A stretch of DNA of 64,000 bases from WVZH01 sp034430895 (GTDB lineage: Bacteria; Chloroflexota; Anaerolineae; Anaerolineales; E44-bin32), in contig DAOUDW010000079.1 in NCBI GenBank assembly GCA_034430895.1, positions 1-64,000 of the forward strand, in the 5' to 3' direction. The position numbers and the translations under genes are program-made. Shown one piece after another: positions 50,692 to 60,365 of the stretch. Below the pieces are notes generated by a model. It made no database searches, was not told where the DNA came from, and was given only the letters and a program-made list of their open reading frames with translations. Each line of letters starts with the position of its first letter. The first letter of the stretch is position 1.

Positions 50692-51267
50692 ATGACAGAA
50701 GAAGCCCTGACCGATGCTGAATTGGTGATTCTCAGCCTGATTAGCGAGCAGCCCATGCACGGCTACCAGCTCGAGCAGGAGATCACCCAACGCAACATGC
50801 GCACGTGGACCGATCTTTCCACGTCTTCGATCTACTACATCTTGCAGCGATTGGAGGAAAAGGGCTTCATCGAACGCAGCCAGGATCAAACGCATACTGC
50901 GGGCGTGCCGCGTAAAGTCTATCGCATCACGCCCGCTGGTAGAAAGCAGTGGCATGGGTCCACGCTGCAGGCGTTAACACAGCCCAAGATCACCTACACC
51001 AATTTCCTCATGGGGCTGCACAACCTGTGGGGCATTCCGGTCGAGGATGCGCTGCAGGCTGTGCGTACGTATCGGGATTGGTTGGCCAGTGATCTTCAAC
51101 GCCAGCGGGAGGAACTGGAAAAACTTGGCGAGCCCGTTTTTCCACTCGATGTTCTTTTTCAATACGGTTTTGTGCTGGGGGAAGCCGAACTGACTTTCCT
51201 GGCGGACCTGATCACCCGCCTGGAGGAGATGGCCGGCGAATCCCAGGATAGAGCGAAAGACGAATGA
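50692..51267 (+). CDS. PadR-family transcriptional regulator
   Basis: 191 aa. N-terminal winged helix (about 8-85): LVILSLISEQPMHGYQLEQEI, SSIYYILQRLEEKGFIER and RKVYRITPAGRKQW, the full PadR signature. The C-terminal half is a helical dimerisation domain of the Vir_act_alpha_C type. ATG 50692 lies 5 nt after GGAG. The duplicated palindrome over the promoter suggests tight autorepression. It overlaps or abuts the TrmO-like gene, which it probably co-regulates. Confidence 0.92.
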   Translation: MTEEALTDAELVILSLISEQPMHGYQLEQEITQRNMRTWTDLSTSSIYYILQRLEEKGFIERSQDQTHTAGVPRKVYRITPAGRKQWHGSTLQALTQPKITYTNFLMGLHNLWGIPVEDALQAVRTYRDWLASDLQRQREELEKLGEPVFPLDVLFQYGFVLGEAELTFLADLITRLEEMAGESQDRAKDE

Positions 51268-51287
51268 AAACCCGGGAGATGAATGAA

Positions 51288-51770
51288 ATGGATGAAATAA
51301 GAATCGAACTGAAGCCGATCGGCAGGGTGGAAACCGCGGATGGCCAGGGGCCTTTCCAACTGCAGATCGAGGAAGCCTATCGCCCTGCACTGCAGGGACT
51401 GGGCAGCTGCACGCACGCTATCGTAATCTGGTGGGCCGATCAAGTTGATGAGGGGGATCTGGTGGTCGAACTGCCCTACGCCCCGGGCGTGAAAAGCGGT
51501 GTGTTCGCCAACCGGTCCGAGGCGCGGCCGAATCCCATCGCCATCACCACGTGCTTTCTGTTGAATGTAGACGAAGATGCGGGAACGGTTGATCTTGCAT
51601 GGATCGATGCCTTCGATGGTACACCCCTGTTGGATATCAAGCCCTACCTGCCCATGTCGGATCGGGCGATGGACGCGCAATACCCCGAGTGGCTGGATGG
51701 TTTTCCGGAGTCCATGGAAGACGCCGCCGCGTTCTTCTCCGATCCCCAGAACGCGGCGAAGTTCTCTTGA
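51288..51770 (+). CDS. TrmO-like (TsaA/UPF0066) SAM-dependent methyltransferase domain protein
   Basis: 160 aa from ATG 51288 (GGGAG 9 nt upstream); ATG 51264, which overlaps the PadR stop, is an in-frame alternative. The family signature is present: IGRVET, LEGLGSCTHAIVIWWADQ-like helix, then GVFANRSEARPNPIAITTCFLL and IDAFDGTPLLDIKPYLP. TrmO methylates t6A37 of tRNA-Thr; many bacterial relatives, including those paired with regulators, have other unknown roles. Co-transcription with padR favours a regulated accessory role. Confidence 0.82.
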   Translation: MDEIRIELKPIGRVETADGQGPFQLQIEEAYRPALQGLGSCTHAIVIWWADQVDEGDLVVELPYAPGVKSGVFANRSEARPNPIAITTCFLLNVDEDAGTVDLAWIDAFDGTPLLDIKPYLPMSDRAMDAQYPEWLDGFPESMEDAAAFFSDPQNAAKFS

Positions 51771-51867
51771 ATCTGGGAGATGAGTGCATCGAATACAAAG
51801 GGACTGCCCTTCATGGGCAGTCCATTGTTGAATCTGAAAATTCGCCTGAGAACGTGTACGTTAGTCG

Positions 51868-54800
51868 CTATTCCGGTTCGATCTTTACCTGAATGGCTCG
51901 CACGATGAGGCGATAGCGATATGAATCACTGGCTTCATCGTAGCCCTGGCAAGTGATCAACGTTATCCATGGATACTCCTCATGTTCGAAGACGTTCGTA
52001 TCGGGCGTGACGTTTCGACAGGAGCGTACCTCATAAATATATCGTTGGCCAAAGGCGTGGATGATCACCTGGTCGCCCGAGCGTAACTTGTGCAGGTTGA
52101 CAAATGGACCAGGAGATCCGTCCGCCAGATAGACGTGGGCTGTGATGGCTGAATTACCCGACCAGGTGGGAAAGGCGGTGCCCTGAAGGTAACCGGCCTG
52201 ATCCCACAACCAGGTTACGTCCCAGCCTGTGCCCGATCGGGGAATGCCGATGATAGTTGTATTCACACCCAGGCTTGGGATTTCCAGCCAGATACCACCG
52301 AGAGGCGTATAGACAACTTCTGGCGGTTGTGCAGGCAATACGGTTACTTGCCCGGGTGCAAAGCCAGTTTCGGGTATTTCCTCCACCGGACTCGAGGTCC
52401 CGATCGTTACCGAATCGCTGATTCCATAACTGTTGACACCGGCAGGCGCAGTGGGATCATACCAACGTTCCGTTGAGTTTGGATTGTATGGTGATCTCTG
52501 CACCGGGACTGGCGGCGGTCCAGGAGTGGTAGGATCGATCTCCAGACTCGTCCATTCCGCGCTTGAAGAATTGACAACCGGAGGTGGTCCGAGATAGGTC
52601 GCCTGGAAGGTTACGCTTGCGGTCTCAGTGAGACGGATCACGTCCCAAGTAATCGTGAGTGTATTGGTGGCAGCATCGTAGTAGGGCGGTGGCTCTGGAT
52701 TGACCGTAGCTGTGCCCCCGATTACCAGGGTAGCCGGAAGGAAGGTCAAGCCGGTGGGGATCTGATCTCGAACAACCACGTCGAAGGCATCCGCGGTACT
52801 GGCGGCATCGTGGGTGAGATCGATCGTGAACGTGACGGATTCGCCAATCGAAACCGAAGTCGGTGCGGCGTCTTTATCTATTACCAACTCTGGCTCGATA
52901 ATCTGTACGGGCGGCGCGTTGGTTGATCTCGTTCCACCTAGCCAGGTCCAGGTTACGTCGTTGGACAGGCTGTCGCCGTCCTGGTTGGCCAGGATATCCA
53001 AAACAATCAGCGTGTATCGAACTCTCACAACCTGGGCTGATGCCGATGTACTTGTGATGGTACCGAAATCGAAGGTAATCAGCTCGCCGGAATTTTCGAT
53101 CAACGGATTGCTCCCGGGAGTTGTTCCGTCCAGCGTACCACAGGCAACGACACCTGTTCCGAAGGTGCTGCTGCTGACGTTGGCGGGCATGGTGATGGAG
53201 ATACAATCCGTGAAGGCGAGACCGGCTTGTGGCGTATCCACCAGCTGGACAGCGTCCAAACTCGCTCCGGCGGGGATGGTCATGCCGATTTCGTAGGTGA
53301 TGATCTCTCCGATGGTTACGTTGGGGTCGGTCGTATGGCTGGCATCGGTAGAGACAATCGTCTTCGACAGATTTGTGACAAACCCGAAGTCAACCGTAGG
53401 GTTGTACGTCGTTCCGGTGACATTCGTGACCACGTTGTTCGATGCAGCGCCGGAGCTGCCGGGCGTCAGGGTGACGAGATTGCTGGAGATGACACCACTG
53501 CCCGTCCCAACGCCGTTGTCGTTATTGTCTATATTGCTATTCGGGTTGGCGGTGTCAGCAGGATTGGCGGTATCTACGGTACTGGGAGAACCGGTGGGTA
53601 AGACTCTGACAACATAACTCCCTGCGGGGAGCCCGCTGAAGCGGTATTCCCCACTCCCGTTGGAGAGCATTCCACCCGGGGCATCATCCGCGCTTCCTAA
53701 GATTCCGTCCGGGCCGACGTTGAGTTCAGTTGTGCCGTTGCCGGTAAATAATTGTACAGTCGCGCCTGGCAGCGGTGAGTCGCTGCCGTCGAAAGCACCG
53801 CTTTCGTCGAGGTCCTGGAATATCAGGTTGCCCAATTCCTGGCGGTAGAAACCAAAATCTACCGTGCGATTGCTTTGCTCATCCACTGCTTCGCCTGCTT
53901 GGGGATTGGTCGTTGGGTCGATCTCGCCGGTCGGCTCGACGCCACTTGGTCCGAGCGTGACGGTCTGCGCCGAAACGTAGTTGACCGTATTCCCTGTGAA
54001 TTGGGTCACCCCGTTATCGTCGCTGTCTGTGTTGTTATCCGGATCGGGACCGATGCTGTCCGTGGTTGTTCCACCCGCGGCGATGCTCGTACCGCTGCTC
54101 AGGTAACCAGCCAACGGATCGCTCGGGTTCGTATCGCCCGTCCCAACATCGCGGAAGTTGTCAGCGGGGATGACCACGATATAGTCGTCTGCGCCCAAAT
54201 CATCGAAGCGGTAGTATCCATTACCAATGGTGTTGAGAAAACCGATGGATGTGTCACCCGCGTCAAAGACGCCCGGTGTGGTTCCGTCATCCAGATATAG
54301 CTCTACACGTACACCACTAATTCCGATCTCACCTACATCCAGGATGCCGTTGTTGTCCGTGTCGAACCAGACCCGGTTGCCCAGGCTGTATGGGGTTAGG
54401 GTCAGCGTGTCTGTCGCCGGCTGGATGTTGGTCACATTCTGTTCGTTCGTCAGGCTGCCTGGCGGGATTGTATTCGTATAGATGCCAGGATTCGCACCCG
54501 TAACAGGAATAGTAAGTTGGCAGTTGTCGAATCCTATCGGCAGGGAACCACCGGAAAGCTGGATCGTGGTATCGCTTGGGGATGCCGAAAGCGTGCCCCC
54601 GCAGCCATTGGTCGGTGCAGGCGCCGCACCACCCGCGACCTGCAATCCGGCGGGCAACGTGTCAACCAGGCCTACGTCGGTTATTGCCACAGTAGCAGTG
54701 GTGCGAATGGTGATTGTCAGAATGGAATAGCTGCTCAAGCCTGCGGAAATCGGGTTGGGTGCAAAACTCTTGCTGATGCTGGCGCCTGCCAAGTTGGTCA

Positions 54801-57800
54801 GTGTGGCGGCAGTGGGGGTCTGATTCTGGGCCCCGTTGAAGGAGGTGACGGCCAGGGCGGGAATTGTGTTGGTACGGTTCCCGTTGACCACCATAGTCAC
54901 ATCCAGCGTGAGAGTACATTCATCGCCCGGCGCCAGGTAGCCACCGCTGAACGAAAACGTACTCGAACCGGCTGTGCCTGTCAAAGTTGCCTCCGGGCCA
55001 CAATCTGAGGCATCGAAATTGGGAGGATCGACGAGGATCATCTCGCCGGGAGGATAAGCGTCCGGATCGGGAGGATCGAGCCACATGTTATCGGTAAACG
55101 AAATGTCGATTAATTCCGCTCCTGTATTTGGATTTCGCAGAATAATACTCATCTGTGAGTTTGCACCACCATAGACCAGCTGCGGATTGAAGCCTTTCAC
55201 GACCTCGAGATCCAGGTTGCGAACGGTCAGCGGAGCGCTTGCAGGCGCATCGGAATTCATTGTTGAGGGTGATTCCTCGATGCGTGCCACCACATTCGTG
55301 GGGGGGATGGTGTTGGTGTGTGTAGCTGGAACTGCCCCGTTGGTGGATTTGCCCTGAACGTCCACATTAATGGTGCAAATGCCGTTGATACCACCCACTT
55401 GAGCTGGGATCGTGCCGTTCGTCATGGATATTGTCTGAGAACCGGGAGTGGCAGTGATCACAGCACTGCCGCAAGTTGTGCTGGTATTGGGGATTGGTGC
55501 AACCACCACACCATTTGTGGTGGTCCCCGGGAGCGTATCCGAGAGTGTCGCATCCACCAGGTTGGCCGGATTCGAATTCTCCAAGGTGATCGTCAGGGTC
55601 GAAAGCCCATCTGGATTGACGATATCGGGGTAGAACGCCTTGCTGATGGTCAAGGTGCTGGGGGTGTGTACCGTGAGCTCAGCGCTGACATCGCCCGGAG
55701 GGTTTCTGTTCTCGTTATTGGTAACATTACCGGGTAGGATGGTGTTGTTGTAGACGATGCCCGGTCCGGTGCCGGTGTCGCTGGTTACATACACCTCCAC
55801 CGTGCAGGTCTCCCCTGCCAGAATAGAACCGCCGCTGCCCGCAATCGTGGTTGCCCCATTCGCCGGGGGCCAGGCGCCGCCCAGCGGGCCGCATTCGAGG
55901 GAAGCTGATGGAGGTGTGGAATTGCTGACATATACGTCTCCATCTCCCCCGGTGGGCAGGGTATCCGAAAATGTGAAATTGGTAAGATTGGTATCCGCAG
56001 GAGCGGTGAAAGTCAACTGTAGAGTCGAATCATCGCCTATGTCGATTGTGCTTGGTGTGAAAGTCTTTGTAGTAGCCACGCCGGTGGTAAGGGTGTATAC
56101 ACTCACAGGGGCGGACGCCGCTGTGGTGTTGCTGGGGCCTTCTGCCGTCGTCAGGCCGCCGACGGGGATGGTATTGGTATAGGAAGCCGAGAGCGCACCC
56201 GGCGCTGTTGTCACTGTGGCGGTAATGACACAGGTGCTGTTGGCTGGGATGGTGCCGCCCGTCAGGGTTACAGTTCGGGTAGTGGGCGCCCCAGAAAGAG
56301 CAACCGATCCCCCGGGGCAGGTGGTGCTGGGGGTGCTGGGGGTGCCCGTGAACACCAGGTTGTTGTTGGGAGCGATCGGCAGGGTATCACTCACTGCCAC
56401 GTTTGTGTAATCTGAGTCGGTCGAGTTCGTCAGGGTGATGGTCAGGAGGTTGGTATCCCCCGCCTGAAAAGCGGAATACTGAAAAGCTTTGCTGACGCTG
56501 ACAGCATTGACGAGCAGGCTCCGGCTGCCGGTATTGCTGTTCGTTGGGCCCTCGGTGGTCGTCACAGATCCGGGTCCCAGTATGTTCGTGTATGTGCCGC
56601 TTGAGGTGCTTTGAGTCGGCCGGACGTACACGTCGATCGTACATGATGACGGCCCAGCCGGAAGCGTACCGCCTGTGAGTCGAATTGACGTGTCGCCCGA
56701 CTCGAGGGAGCCACCTCCCCCGTCGGTGATCGAGCCGCCGCTGCATGTCGTGGATGGGGCTGGTGATGGTCCTGGGGGAAGTTCGACAGCATGGGGCGCA
56801 ACTTCGATTCCCGCCGGAAGGTTGTCGGTAAGCGTGATTCCGGTAAGCGGGCCGCCCGTGGCGGGGTTACTGATCGTGATACTCAATAGACTGGCATCCG
56901 GATAAGACACCGTGAGGGGAGAGAAGCTTTTCGCTACGCTGATGGTAGATACATTTACCGTGTCGCTGGCTGGAGATGCGTTCGTTCCCCCCTGGGTTGT
57001 AGTGAGAGTACCGTGCAGTATGGTGTTGGTGTAGTCGCTGGCTGCCGGGTTGCCCGGATCGGTGGTCACCGTGGCGCTGATGGTGCAGGTGCTGGGAGCG
57101 GCGATCGATCCACCCGGGATGGTGCCGCCTGTCAATTCCACCGTCCGTGGAGGAGGTCCACCCGTCAAGTTCACTGCACCGCCGCAGGTAGTCCCTGCGC
57201 TTCCGGGAACGAATTCCAGGTTGTTGTTGGGAGCGATCGGCAGTGTATCCGAGAGGTTGGCGCCGGTAAATGCATAGGGTGATGGATTGCTGATCGTAAT
57301 TGTCAGGGTGGTCGTTTGTCCCGCGGCAAACGTGTCTGGGGAGAAGAGTTTGGTAATCGAGAGCGATTCGACATCCACGCTGTCGGAAGTCGAGGAGTGA
57401 TTGGTCGCTCCCTGGTCGGTATTCAATGCGCCGGCCAGGATTGTATTCGTATAGGTGCCTTCCGCCGTACTAATCAACGCTCTTGCAAAGGCTGTGATGG
57501 TACAGGTTGAGTTGGCGAGGAGCGTGCCGCCTGTCAAGCGGAGGGTATCATTGGTGTTCGTCGTGGTAACGATCGACACTGTCGCCCCGCCATTGCAGGT
57601 CGTCAATTCGGTGCCGATGACATATTCCAATCCGGCCGGCAAGACGTCATCCAGCGCGGCGCCGGTGTAGTCGAAAGACGCATGATTCTGGATGGTGATG
57701 GTCACCGGGCTGGTATCACCGGCTGCGATCGGAGAAGTCCCAAATGCTTTATTCAGCGTGAAGGCCTGGACATTGAGAGGAGCACTTGCTGAATCGGTAT

Positions 57801-58755
57801 TGGTCACCCCTTCGCGAGTCTGAATGGAGCCGGGTCCGCCAGGGCCAGCGGGTATGGTATTGATATAGGCGCCTTGGACTGCGGAAGTGACATCCACGGT
57901 TATGTCGCAGTTGGAACTTGGGGCAATCGTGCCGTCATTCAATCTGATGGAAGTGTCGCCGGGATCCAACGAACCCCCACCGCCGTCGCTGAGGGTTCCT
58001 GCACCGCAGCCGCTGAGGCTGGCGTTGACCGGGTCAGCCAGTTGAATATCGCCATTTCCACTTGTGGGCAGCGTATCGGTGAGCGTAGTTTCTGTCAGCG
58101 GATTGTTGGGGTCGCTGTTCTGAATAGTGATCGTCAGTGTGCTGGTCCCTCCGGCAAAGATCGTGTTGGGGGCAAAACTCTTGAAGAGGGAAGGCTCATC
58201 TACCTCGATCACGTTCAGCGTAGCGCTCGCTGGCGTGGTGTTCGAAATAAAAACCGGTGTGGGTGGGATGCCTGTATCCTCCGGGTCAATGGTGTATGAG
58301 GACAATGCACCGGTAGGAATGGTATTGATCAGGTTTCCAGGAGTGGTGGAGGTGACGGTAACTTCCACCGAGCATTGGCCGGGGAGGCCACCCGATTCTC
58401 CGGGGACCGTGCCGCCGGTTAACATGACCGAAGTGTCCCCGGGGCCAAGTGCTCCTCCTCCCCCATCGGTGACTGTACCGCCGCAGGTGTTCACGATAGT
58501 TGAGCTGGCGATCGAAAGTCCCGGCTGGATGCTGAGCAGATCATCCGTCCAGCTGGCGTCTGTGAGCGGGTTTTGATTGAGGTTGTATACGGTAACCCGC
58601 AATGTGGAAGTTCCTCCCGAGACGATGGCAATCGGATCGAAACTCTTGTTAATTTCGGCCGGGACGGTTACTGCATAAGCTGTTTTTGGTGGAGGGAAGA
58701 TAAAGGAGAGGATTAACACACTGGCGCATACGATTGCACGAACGGCATTCCTCAT
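51868..58755 (-). CDS. Giant secreted repeat protein with C-terminal sortase domain
   Basis: 2295 aa. Signal peptide (1-28, ending TAYA), then ten repeats of about 130-140 aa with KSFxPxxxxxGxTSTLTITxxN and YTNTIPxGxLTTxxGxTN patterns, a DUF11-related (DUF7933-like) Ig-type domain. Two SdrD-B-like domains (LGNRVWFDTDNNG, LGNLIFQDLDESG), two DUF11-like domains, an IPETG motif (bases 52363-52377), and a sortase domain follow. The sortase has His in ITAHVYLADG, Cys in ITLITCQGYD and Arg in YRYRL. The protein may anchor itself or neighbours through its own sortase. An upstream TTG (58836) is possible but adds a non-signal extension. No transposon or frameshift seen. Confidence 0.85.
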   Translation of the reverse strand: MRNAVRAIVCASVLILSFIFPPPKTAYAVTVPAEINKSFDPIAIVSGGTSTLRVTVYNLNQNPLTDASWTDDLLSIQPGLSIASSTIVNTCGGTVTDGGGGALGPGDTSVMLTGGTVPGESGGLPGQCSVEVTVTSTTPGNLINTIPTGALSSYTIDPEDTGIPPTPVFISNTTPASATLNVIEVDEPSLFKSFAPNTIFAGGTSTLTITIQNSDPNNPLTETTLTDTLPTSGNGDIQLADPVNASLSGCGAGTLSDGGGGSLDPGDTSIRLNDGTIAPSSNCDITVDVTSAVQGAYINTIPAGPGGPGSIQTREGVTNTDSASAPLNVQAFTLNKAFGTSPIAAGDTSPVTITIQNHASFDYTGAALDDVLPAGLEYVIGTELTTCNGGATVSIVTTTNTNDTLRLTGGTLLANSTCTITAFARALISTAEGTYTNTILAGALNTDQGATNHSSTSDSVDVESLSITKLFSPDTFAAGQTTTLTITISNPSPYAFTGANLSDTLPIAPNNNLEFVPGSAGTTCGGAVNLTGGPPPRTVELTGGTIPGGSIAAPSTCTISATVTTDPGNPAASDYTNTILHGTLTTTQGGTNASPASDTVNVSTISVAKSFSPLTVSYPDASLLSITISNPATGGPLTGITLTDNLPAGIEVAPHAVELPPGPSPAPSTTCSGGSITDGGGGSLESGDTSIRLTGGTLPAGPSSCTIDVYVRPTQSTSSGTYTNILGPGSVTTTEGPTNSNTGSRSLLVNAVSVSKAFQYSAFQAGDTNLLTITLTNSTDSDYTNVAVSDTLPIAPNNNLVFTGTPSTPSTTCPGGSVALSGAPTTRTVTLTGGTIPANSTCVITATVTTAPGALSASYTNTIPVGGLTTAEGPSNTTAASAPVSVYTLTTGVATTKTFTPSTIDIGDDSTLQLTFTAPADTNLTNFTFSDTLPTGGDGDVYVSNSTPPSASLECGPLGGAWPPANGATTIAGSGGSILAGETCTVEVYVTSDTGTGPGIVYNNTILPGNVTNNENRNPPGDVSAELTVHTPSTLTISKAFYPDIVNPDGLSTLTITLENSNPANLVDATLSDTLPGTTTNGVVVAPIPNTSTTCGSAVITATPGSQTISMTNGTIPAQVGGINGICTINVDVQGKSTNGAVPATHTNTIPPTNVVARIEESPSTMNSDAPASAPLTVRNLDLEVVKGFNPQLVYGGANSQMSIILRNPNTGAELIDISFTDNMWLDPPDPDAYPPGEMILVDPPNFDASDCGPEATLTGTAGSSTFSFSGGYLAPGDECTLTLDVTMVVNGNRTNTIPALAVTSFNGAQNQTPTAATLTNLAGASISKSFAPNPISAGLSSYSILTITIRTTATVAITDVGLVDTLPAGLQVAGGAAPAPTNGCGGTLSASPSDTTIQLSGGSLPIGFDNCQLTIPVTGANPGIYTNTIPPGSLTNEQNVTNIQPATDTLTLTPYSLGNRVWFDTDNNGILDVGEIGISGVRVELYLDDGTTPGVFDAGDTSIGFLNTIGNGYYRFDDLGADDYIVVIPADNFRDVGTGDTNPSDPLAGYLSSGTSIAAGGTTTDSIGPDPDNNTDSDDNGVTQFTGNTVNYVSAQTVTLGPSGVEPTGEIDPTTNPQAGEAVDEQSNRTVDFGFYRQELGNLIFQDLDESGAFDGSDSPLPGATVQLFTGNGTTELNVGPDGILGSADDAPGGMLSNGSGEYRFSGLPAGSYVVRVLPTGSPSTVDTANPADTANPNSNIDNNDNGVGTGSGVISSNLVTLTPGSSGAASNNVVTNVTGTTYNPTVDFGFVTNLSKTIVSTDASHTTDPNVTIGEIITYEIGMTIPAGASLDAVQLVDTPQAGLAFTDCISITMPANVSSSTFGTGVVACGTLDGTTPGSNPLIENSGELITFDFGTITSTSASAQVVRVRYTLIVLDILANQDGDSLSNDVTWTWLGGTRSTNAPPVQIIEPELVIDKDAAPTSVSIGESVTFTIDLTHDAASTADAFDVVVRDQIPTGLTFLPATLVIGGTATVNPEPPPYYDAATNTLTITWDVIRLTETASVTFQATYLGPPPVVNSSSAEWTSLEIDPTTPGPPPVPVQRSPYNPNSTERWYDPTAPAGVNSYGISDSVTIGTSSPVEEIPETGFAPGQVTVLPAQPPEVVYTPLGGIWLEIPSLGVNTTIIGIPRSGTGWDVTWLWDQAGYLQGTAFPTWSGNSAITAHVYLADGSPGPFVNLHKLRSGDQVIIHAFGQRYIYEVRSCRNVTPDTNVFEHEEYPWITLITCQGYDEASDSYRYRLIVRAIQVKIEPE

Positions 58756-59208
58756 CGTTGTTATCCACGATTTAATATGAAGCGAAACCGGATACCGTCG
58801 GTTTCGCTGCTTGCTCCCCAAAATCCTGACTTGCAAGGCAAGTTACGATCAACTTCAGGTTTTGGAACAATATGTAGTGACGTGGGAATATCGGTATTAT
58901 TGTACACGAAGCTTTCCATCTCGACCATACCCAATCTGCCATAATCTTGCTTGTCCGAAAATCTGAATACGAATGGGCATCTCTCTGCTGCGATACCCGC
59001 GATGGATTGGGAGAAGCAGGTGCGTGAAATCAGGAAGCGTTTTTCAATTCCGAAGGCTTATCGAACTCAATAAACTTTCTCGATTGGTGTCCTGCGGGGG
59101 AAGCCGTTACTCGTCAGGGCTGTGTGGTGCAGTGGAGTACAATTAAGAATATCTGAGGCGATCCCCACTCACAGGGCGCGGTGATCGCAGAAGAGGAGAC
59201 GGCCCGAG
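58756..59208. other. Intergenic region upstream of the giant surface-protein gene
   Basis: 453 bases without a supportable gene. On the minus strand the leader of the giant gene holds a perfect 10-bp hairpin (58781-58790 with 58799-58808, 8-nt loop) and, further up, the palindrome ACTTGC-AAG-GCAAGT (58829-58843). The hairpin may stabilise the mRNA; the palindrome may be an operator. A promoter was not identified. Confidence 0.45.
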
Positions 59209-59526
59209 ATGATCACCTGTAAAATCACCGTGCTGAAGACTTCTTTTAACCAGGATCTGGTAGATGAATATGTCGAGTCAGAACGGAAGAAGACCCTGGG
59301 CCCGTGTGAGGTGTTCGAAGAGGGACAGGAATTCGTCACAGACGTGTGGTCGGGAATTCCGCAGGGCTTCTGCCCGTGGGCGTGGGACGATATTTATAAG
59401 GCGCTGGTCGGTTTCGCTGCGGACGGCAACTTCGGCATGTGGTACGAAAATCCAAACACGATCATCGCCTGCTGCTCCGACGGCACCCGGCCGGTCTATT
59501 TCAAGATCGAGAAGATCGAAAGCTGA
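59209..59526 (+). CDS. TIGR04076 family protein
   Basis: 105 aa. Fits TIGR04076: KITVLKTSFNQDLVDEYV, GPCEVFEEGQEFVTD, GFCPWAWDDIYKALVGFAADGNFG, IACCSDGTRPVYFKIE. Several conserved Cys (CPWAW, CCSDG) suggest metal or redox use, common in anaerobes. Function not established. ATG 59209 follows AAGAGGAGA at 59190-59198. It is followed 58 nt later by a nitroreductase gene, perhaps the same transcript. Confidence 0.85.
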   Translation: MITCKITVLKTSFNQDLVDEYVESERKKTLGPCEVFEEGQEFVTDVWSGIPQGFCPWAWDDIYKALVGFAADGNFGMWYENPNTIIACCSDGTRPVYFKIEKIES

Positions 59527-59584
59527 CCGTTCTTCGAATCGAGATTAACGCTGCAGTGGGCTTTACTCCGTAGGAGTGATCGTG

Positions 59585-60187
59585 GTGAGCGAATTGCGTA
59601 ATGAGATAAACCAATTGATCCGGGATCGCTGGTCTTCGCGAAATTATGATCCTGAAAGGTCGGTTCCAGCGGAGATGATCGACCGGCTGCTCGAAGCAGC
59701 CCGCTGGGCGCCCTCCGGTCGTAATCGACAGCCCTGGCGTTACATTGTCTTCGACGAGCGCAACGAAGGTGCCCTGGCGCAAGCGCGGGCTTGTCTTGAT
59801 CCTGGAAACCAGGAGTGGGCCAACCGGGCTCCTGTCCTTCTGCTTGCCGCGGCAAAGACAATGCTCCCTAATGGCAAGATCCTTTCGACGGCCACTCACG
59901 ATCTGGGTTTAGCCAATGAAAATTTGTTACTGCAAGCAATCAGCATGGGATTGCATTGTCGTCCGATGGGAGGATTCGACCGCGAGTGCGCTCGCAAATC
60001 ATTTGACATTCCTGATGAATACCATCCTATGGTAATGATCGCTGTCGGTTTTCAGGGAAGGATTGATGATCTATCGGAAGATGTCCAGTCGAAGGAATCG
60101 ACACCACGTACGCGACGTGAGATCGAGGCATTTGCGTTTCTCGGCGCATGGGAGGCGAAATATCCGACAGGACGTGAATCGGCATGA
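59585..60187 (+). CDS. Nitroreductase family protein
   Basis: 200 aa. FMN-dependent nitroreductase fold: RWSSRNYDPERSVPAEMIDRLLEAARWAPSGRNRQPWRYIVF (FMN phosphate-binding Arg-Ser and Pro-Ser motif), then DLGLANENLLLQAISMGL and GFDRECARKSFDIPDEY. The start is GTG 59585, with AGGAG 59572-59576 (8-nt spacing); GTG 59582 is also possible. Substrate unknown. Confidence 0.88.
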   Translation: MSELRNEINQLIRDRWSSRNYDPERSVPAEMIDRLLEAARWAPSGRNRQPWRYIVFDERNEGALAQARACLDPGNQEWANRAPVLLLAAAKTMLPNGKILSTATHDLGLANENLLLQAISMGLHCRPMGGFDRECARKSFDIPDEYHPMVMIAVGFQGRIDDLSEDVQSKESTPRTRREIEAFAFLGAWEAKYPTGRESA

Positions 60188-60365
60188 ATAACATCCTCCA
60201 TCGGGTCATCGTTCCCATACGAATGTCCTCAATGATAAGGTACGAGTTGCAGATGGAAGATCCGTTTATGCCCATATACAATGAATGCCAGTCTTGAGGT
60301 GATTTGGTTATTGTTTTGTGAATCCACTGACGGTATAAAAGTCTCACGTTGAGGAGGATGTCGGT

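Noticed and set aside
50524..50955. Upstream extension of the DUF6958-like frame by 144 codons
   Set aside because: The extension crosses the divergent PadR promoter and duplicated operator and is antisense to the PadR gene start; ATG 50523 has a good GGAGG.
51868..58755. Many similar stretches that could be taken for a DNA repeat array or CRISPR
   Set aside because: They are diverged protein-domain repeats in one open frame, with no conserved short direct repeat or unique spacers.
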